Source: an uncultured Candidatus Melainabacteria bacterium (GTDB lineage Bacteria; Cyanobacteriota; Vampirovibrionia; Gastranaerophilales; Gastranaerophilaceae). From it: a DNA stretch of 15,766 bases. Numbering within the stretch: the first letter of the stretch is position 1; the number at the start of each line of letters is the position of its first letter. The DNA lies in the NCBI GenBank assembly GCA_934717895.1, contig CAKUZO010000041.1, positions 1 to 15,766 on the forward strand, given 5' to 3'. This document shows positions 13,374 to 15,766 of this stretch, piece by piece. The notes beneath the pieces are model-generated. The model did no database searches and had not been told where the DNA came from. It was given only the letters and a program-made list of their open reading frames with translations. A program made the position numbers and the translations under genes.

Positions 13374-13523
13374 GGTTACATATAGGTACAACATAACAGA
13401 TAAATTTGAAAGAAGGAATAAAAAAGTAAAGAATTGTAAAGTATTTTTTAGAATTTTGGCAATTTTAAATAATCATGAACATTAATATCACCGTAAAGGT
13501 AGAAACATGGAAAGAAGGTAAAT

Positions 13524-14129
13524 ATGTTTTTTGTTTATGCTGTTCAAAATCTGAACCCAAGATTAGGCGTAAGAAAAGGCGACAGACAAGCTATCAGCGT
13601 ATATGACAGAAATATAGGTAACAGGAGAGATATCGTTACAACACCTGCCGCTGCTGAAGAATTTATTTCTGACAGAAACAAAACATTGAAAAGAGCAAAC
13701 AATATTTGTAACTGGCTTCTTGCCGGTGGAATTGCAATAGGTGCTGCAATTGGAACTGCAATTATGGCTAAAAATGCATCAAAATTAGGAAAATTGATTG
13801 ATGATATAAACCCAATATATGCTGAAAGATATGAAAAGGCTCTACAAGAACACATCAATAAAGGTTTTAATAAAGATACATTTAACGAATTTATGGTAAA
13901 ACAAGATTTATTAAGCGAAGATGCCTGCAAAAATTTCAGATTCAAGTTAAATGATTTATTCTCAAAAGATAAAAATGAATTTCTAAAACCAAGTATGGTA
14001 AAAGAAAGTTTAGAAGGTGCAGGAGTTGGAGCCCTAGGTGGAATACTTGCCGGAATAATGCCTAGTTTTGTAATCCCTGGAAATGCAGACAAAAAGGTTA
14101 CTGCAGAATTCATTGAAAATAACAAATAA
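13524..14129 (+). CDS. Hypothetical membrane protein with two glycine-rich helices
   Basis: This 201-residue protein is not recognised. The ATG has GAAGG 6 nt upstream. After a basic, soluble N-terminus (1-60) come a glycine/alanine-zipper hydrophobic segment ('LLAGGIAIGAAIGTAIMA', about 65-82), a charged helical middle part (about 84-160, with 'YAERYEKALQEHINKGFNKDTFNEFMVKQ') and a second glycine-rich segment ('GAGVGALGGILAGIMPSFVIPG', about 165-186). Small-xxx-small spacing in both helices suits tight packing or oligomerisation in a membrane. There is no signal peptide. It diverges from dnaA and ends at a strong terminator, so it stands alone. Confidence 0.82.
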   Translation: MFFVYAVQNLNPRLGVRKGDRQAISVYDRNIGNRRDIVTTPAAAEEFISDRNKTLKRANNICNWLLAGGIAIGAAIGTAIMAKNASKLGKLIDDINPIYAERYEKALQEHINKGFNKDTFNEFMVKQDLLSEDACKNFRFKLNDLFSKDKNEFLKPSMVKESLEGAGVGALGGILAGIMPSFVIPGNADKKVTAEFIENNK

Positions 14130-14171
14130 AAAGCAACCTTTCCTCAAGCTTTCTACAACAATTGTTTTATT

Positions 14172-14213
14172 AAATTAGAGATGTTGAACACCAATTTCAG
14201 CATCTCTAATTTT
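14172..14213 (+). terminator. Strong hairpin terminator after the membrane-protein gene
   Basis: A 17-bp stem with one G-T wobble (14172-14188 with 14196-14212) closes a 7-nt loop and ends in TTTT. It lies 43 nt beyond the stop codon. The upstream arm is AAAT on this strand, so weak bidirectional use is possible. Confidence 0.72.
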
Positions 14214-14325
14214 ACATGTTAGTTAAAATGGGAATTCTGTCGTTTGTAATTATTGTAAGAAAAACTAAACCATTTTTATAAATAATCTTCTATAATTCAT
14301 GTGATGATAATAACATAAAGTTATT

Positions 14326-14345
14326 GTCGGATTAGTAAATCCGAC
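14326..14345. repeat. Small perfect palindrome
   Basis: GTCGGATT (14326-14333) and AATCCGAC (14338-14345) flank AGTA and are followed by CTACGG. No T-run occurs on either side. It looks like a small dispersed palindromic repeat rather than a terminator. Only one copy is in this window. The rest of 14214-14370 shows nothing I can name. Confidence 0.45.
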
Positions 14346-14374
14346 CTACGGGCTAAAATTAAGCATTAAAAAAC

Positions 14375-14446
<72 letters not shown>

Positions 14447-14471
14447 AGACTATTTAATTTTTTTACATTTT

Positions 14472-14654
14472 GCCGTGGCGGCGGTAGCTTGCTACCTTCC
14501 CTCTCGAAAATGATAATCAATCATTTTCTCGGCAGAGTGCCACAGTCCCAGATTTACTGGTTTTGGAACTTATCAGCGGTAGTACCTACCTTTCCTCTCA
14601 GAAACGATAATCAATCGTTTCTTCGGCAGAGTGCCAACAGTCCCAGATTTACTG
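14472..14654 (-). repeat. Tandem pair of structured repeats upstream of the tRNA
   Basis: Two 79-nt copies (14481-14559 and 14576-14654) are 95 bp apart. Each holds a GGTAG/CTACC hairpin and a 9-bp hairpin with the invariant plus-strand loop AATCA (14506-14528 and 14600-14622). The 9-bp stems differ at three positions, each compensated on the other arm. An outer GTGGC/GCCAC stem (14475-14479 with 14539-14543) closes the first copy; the second pairs there only with G-U pairs allowed on the minus strand. Each copy ends in a near-match to the first bases of the tRNA (GCCACAGTCCCAGA in plus-strand sense). A transcribed minus-strand RNA is my preferred reading. No known family is recognised. Confidence 0.72.
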
Positions 14655-14728
14655 AATAGAAGCTGACAAAGTCTAAAACTTCATCTCTCTTATTCTAAAT
14701 TATCATTAAATAACAAAAAAATCAAGCT

Positions 14729-15745
14729 CTATATTTCTACAAAATTTTCTGTTATTTTTTCGTTTGCTCCGATAATTTGGGAAGTCAAATTAGTTTTTAT
14801 TGAACAGTTTGACGCGATTACACAATTTGTCAAATGCACTCCGTCGCCAATTGTTACGTTATCCCATATAATAGAATTTTCTATTACTACGTTTCTGCCG
14901 ATTTTAACATCTTTTCCAATTGTTGAATATCCGACAAATTCCACGTCAGATGGGATATTTGAAGAGCTTGAAATATATGCACCTTTTTCACATTTTACAA
15001 TTGGAGCATGCTCACAAGTGTATTTCCCTTCAAACAAATCTTTTGTTGATTGAATATATTGCCCAATTGTTCCAATGTCGCTCCAATATTCACTAACCAT
15101 AAAAGTATTTATGGCATGCTCTGATAATAATTTTGGGAAAACATTTTTTGCAAAGTCGTAAAATGTATTCTCAGGAATATATTCAAATATTTTGTAATCA
15201 AAAATATAAATACCTGTATTAATAAGGTTTGATTTAGCTTCTTCAATAGAAGGTTTTTCTTGAAATTCTGTAATAAATCCATTACTATCGGTGACAACAA
15301 CACCAAAATGCGGAACCTCTTCCATTGCTATTTCTTTTACGCCAATTGTAGCAATAGCACCTGATTGCCTATGGATTTCAATCCCTTTTTCAATATCTGC
15401 ATTAGAAAGTCCATCAGCAGAAAGAACAACAAATGTATCACCTTTTTCAAAGAAAAATTGACATTTTTTTACACCACCGGCTGTTCCGGATAAAGTTTCT
15501 TCTTTAATATAGTTGAAATTCAAACCATGACTATTGTTTTCATAGCGATTAATAATTTTGTCTGCAAGATAATAGGTATTGCAAACAACATCTTTTATCC
15601 CGATAGAAAGAAGGTTATCAAACAAAATATCCATGACCGGCTTGTTTGCAATTGGAACAAGAGGTTTCGGAACAAACTTTGTCAATGGCTCTAATCGAGA
15701 ACCGACCCCAGCTGACATAATCATAGCTTTAATAGAATTCTTCAT
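14729..15745 (-). CDS. Sugar-1-phosphate nucleotidyltransferase (NDP-sugar pyrophosphorylase)
   Basis: These enzymes join a sugar-1-phosphate to a nucleotide to make an NDP-sugar for glycans or envelope polymers. The 338-residue protein has the N-terminal Rossmann-like motif 'SAGVGSRLEPLTKFVPKPLVPI' (residues 11-32) with Gly15, Arg17 and Lys27, 'ETLSGTAGGVK' (83-93), 'VLSADGL' with the metal-binding Asp111, 'EFQEKP' and 'NTGIYIF'. The end (about 255-330) is a left-handed beta-helix of hexapeptides ('YSTIGKDVKIGRNVVIENSIIWDNVTIGDGV'). The architecture matches GDP-mannose or dTDP-glucose/UDP-type pyrophosphorylases, and substrate choice cannot be read from the sequence. Its ATG lies 21 nt from the window edge without a visible Shine-Dalgarno. 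Confidence 0.9.
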   Translation of the reverse strand: MKNSIKAMIMSAGVGSRLEPLTKFVPKPLVPIANKPVMDILFDNLLSIGIKDVVCNTYYLADKIINRYENNSHGLNFNYIKEETLSGTAGGVKKCQFFFEKGDTFVVLSADGLSNADIEKGIEIHRQSGAIATIGVKEIAMEEVPHFGVVVTDSNGFITEFQEKPSIEEAKSNLINTGIYIFDYKIFEYIPENTFYDFAKNVFPKLLSEHAINTFMVSEYWSDIGTIGQYIQSTKDLFEGKYTCEHAPIVKCEKGAYISSSSNIPSDVEFVGYSTIGKDVKIGRNVVIENSIIWDNVTIGDGVHLTNCVIASNCSIKTNLTSQIIGANEKITENFVEI

Positions 15746-15766
15746 ATGAAGATGATATATAAAAAA

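Noticed and set aside
13338..13523. oriC next to dnaA
   Set aside because: No DnaA-box-like 9-mers or cluster of repeats could be found. Only general AT-richness is present.
13544..14125. 193-codon antisense frame opposite the membrane-protein gene
   Set aside because: The plus-strand frame has a Shine-Dalgarno, sensible domain composition and a terminator. The antisense frame has none of these.
14472..14654. CRISPR array
   Set aside because: There are only two copies, they are too long and imperfect, no uniform spacer follows, and no cas genes are present. The compensatory changes indicate a structured element instead.

Overview
The window is AT-rich bacterial chromosome with tightly packed genes. 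It most resembles an uncultured gut member of the non-photosynthetic cyanobacterial sister group (Vampirovibrionia/Melainabacteria, Gastranaerophilales type). That placement is inferred from AT-rich codons, a prepilin-like protein with an A|YTLAEV processing site and a GGxSGDxxWEDIFPFY-style body, an LmeA/DUF2993 protein beside a GerMN protein, and a DnaA with a cyanobacterial-like LYSYEKI motif. No phylogeny was run.

Layout. 1-497 (minus): an NfeD gene followed by the first codons of an SPFH/stomatin-like gene. 557-1666 (plus): a divergently transcribed, secreted prepilin-like protein whose sigma70-type promoter lies back to back with the nfeD promoter. 1799-2092: a small cysteine-rich orphan. 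2290-5285 (plus): a compact operon of rbfA, truB, an LmeA-family lipoprotein-like exported protein, a GerMN protein and a solitary HicB-like protein. 5427-6815: pgi with its own promoter. 9248-6830 (minus): an operon of an unrecognised zinc-ribbon/RGG-rich protein, rimM and trmD. 9749-9402 (minus): an Xre-type regulator. 9963-10837 (plus): two small orphans. 13337-10839 (minus): dnaA, ruvA and dtd, with dtd starting at TTG. 13524-14129 (plus): a membrane protein with two glycine-rich segments. 14130-14728: the only long stretch without protein genes, holding a strong terminator, a small palindrome, a tRNA with a CAU anticodon and a tandem pair of structured repeats. 15745-14729 (minus): a sugar-phosphate nucleotidyltransferase.

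Most recognisable genes are housekeeping: 30S maturation (RbfA, RimM), tRNA modification and quality control (TruB, TrmD, Dtd), replication initiation and repair (DnaA, RuvA), central carbon metabolism (Pgi) and cell-envelope sugar activation.

Two items go beyond routine. First, the rimM-trmD operon starts with a 401-residue modular protein: a Cys4 zinc ribbon, a long Gly/Asn/Tyr/Gln/Arg low-complexity tract with tandem 36-residue repeats, two copies of an unfamiliar helical module exactly 63 residues apart, and a Lys-rich tail with an AT-hook-like RGRKP. This layout suggests a bacterial RNA- or DNA-binding, possibly condensate-forming protein, placed where many bacteria carry a small KH protein. 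Second, upstream of the tRNA lie two 79-nt repeats, 95 bp apart, whose hairpins differ by three compensatory base-pair changes while the loop is unchanged. They also carry copies of the first bases of the tRNA. This points to an undescribed structured RNA or structured repeat family.
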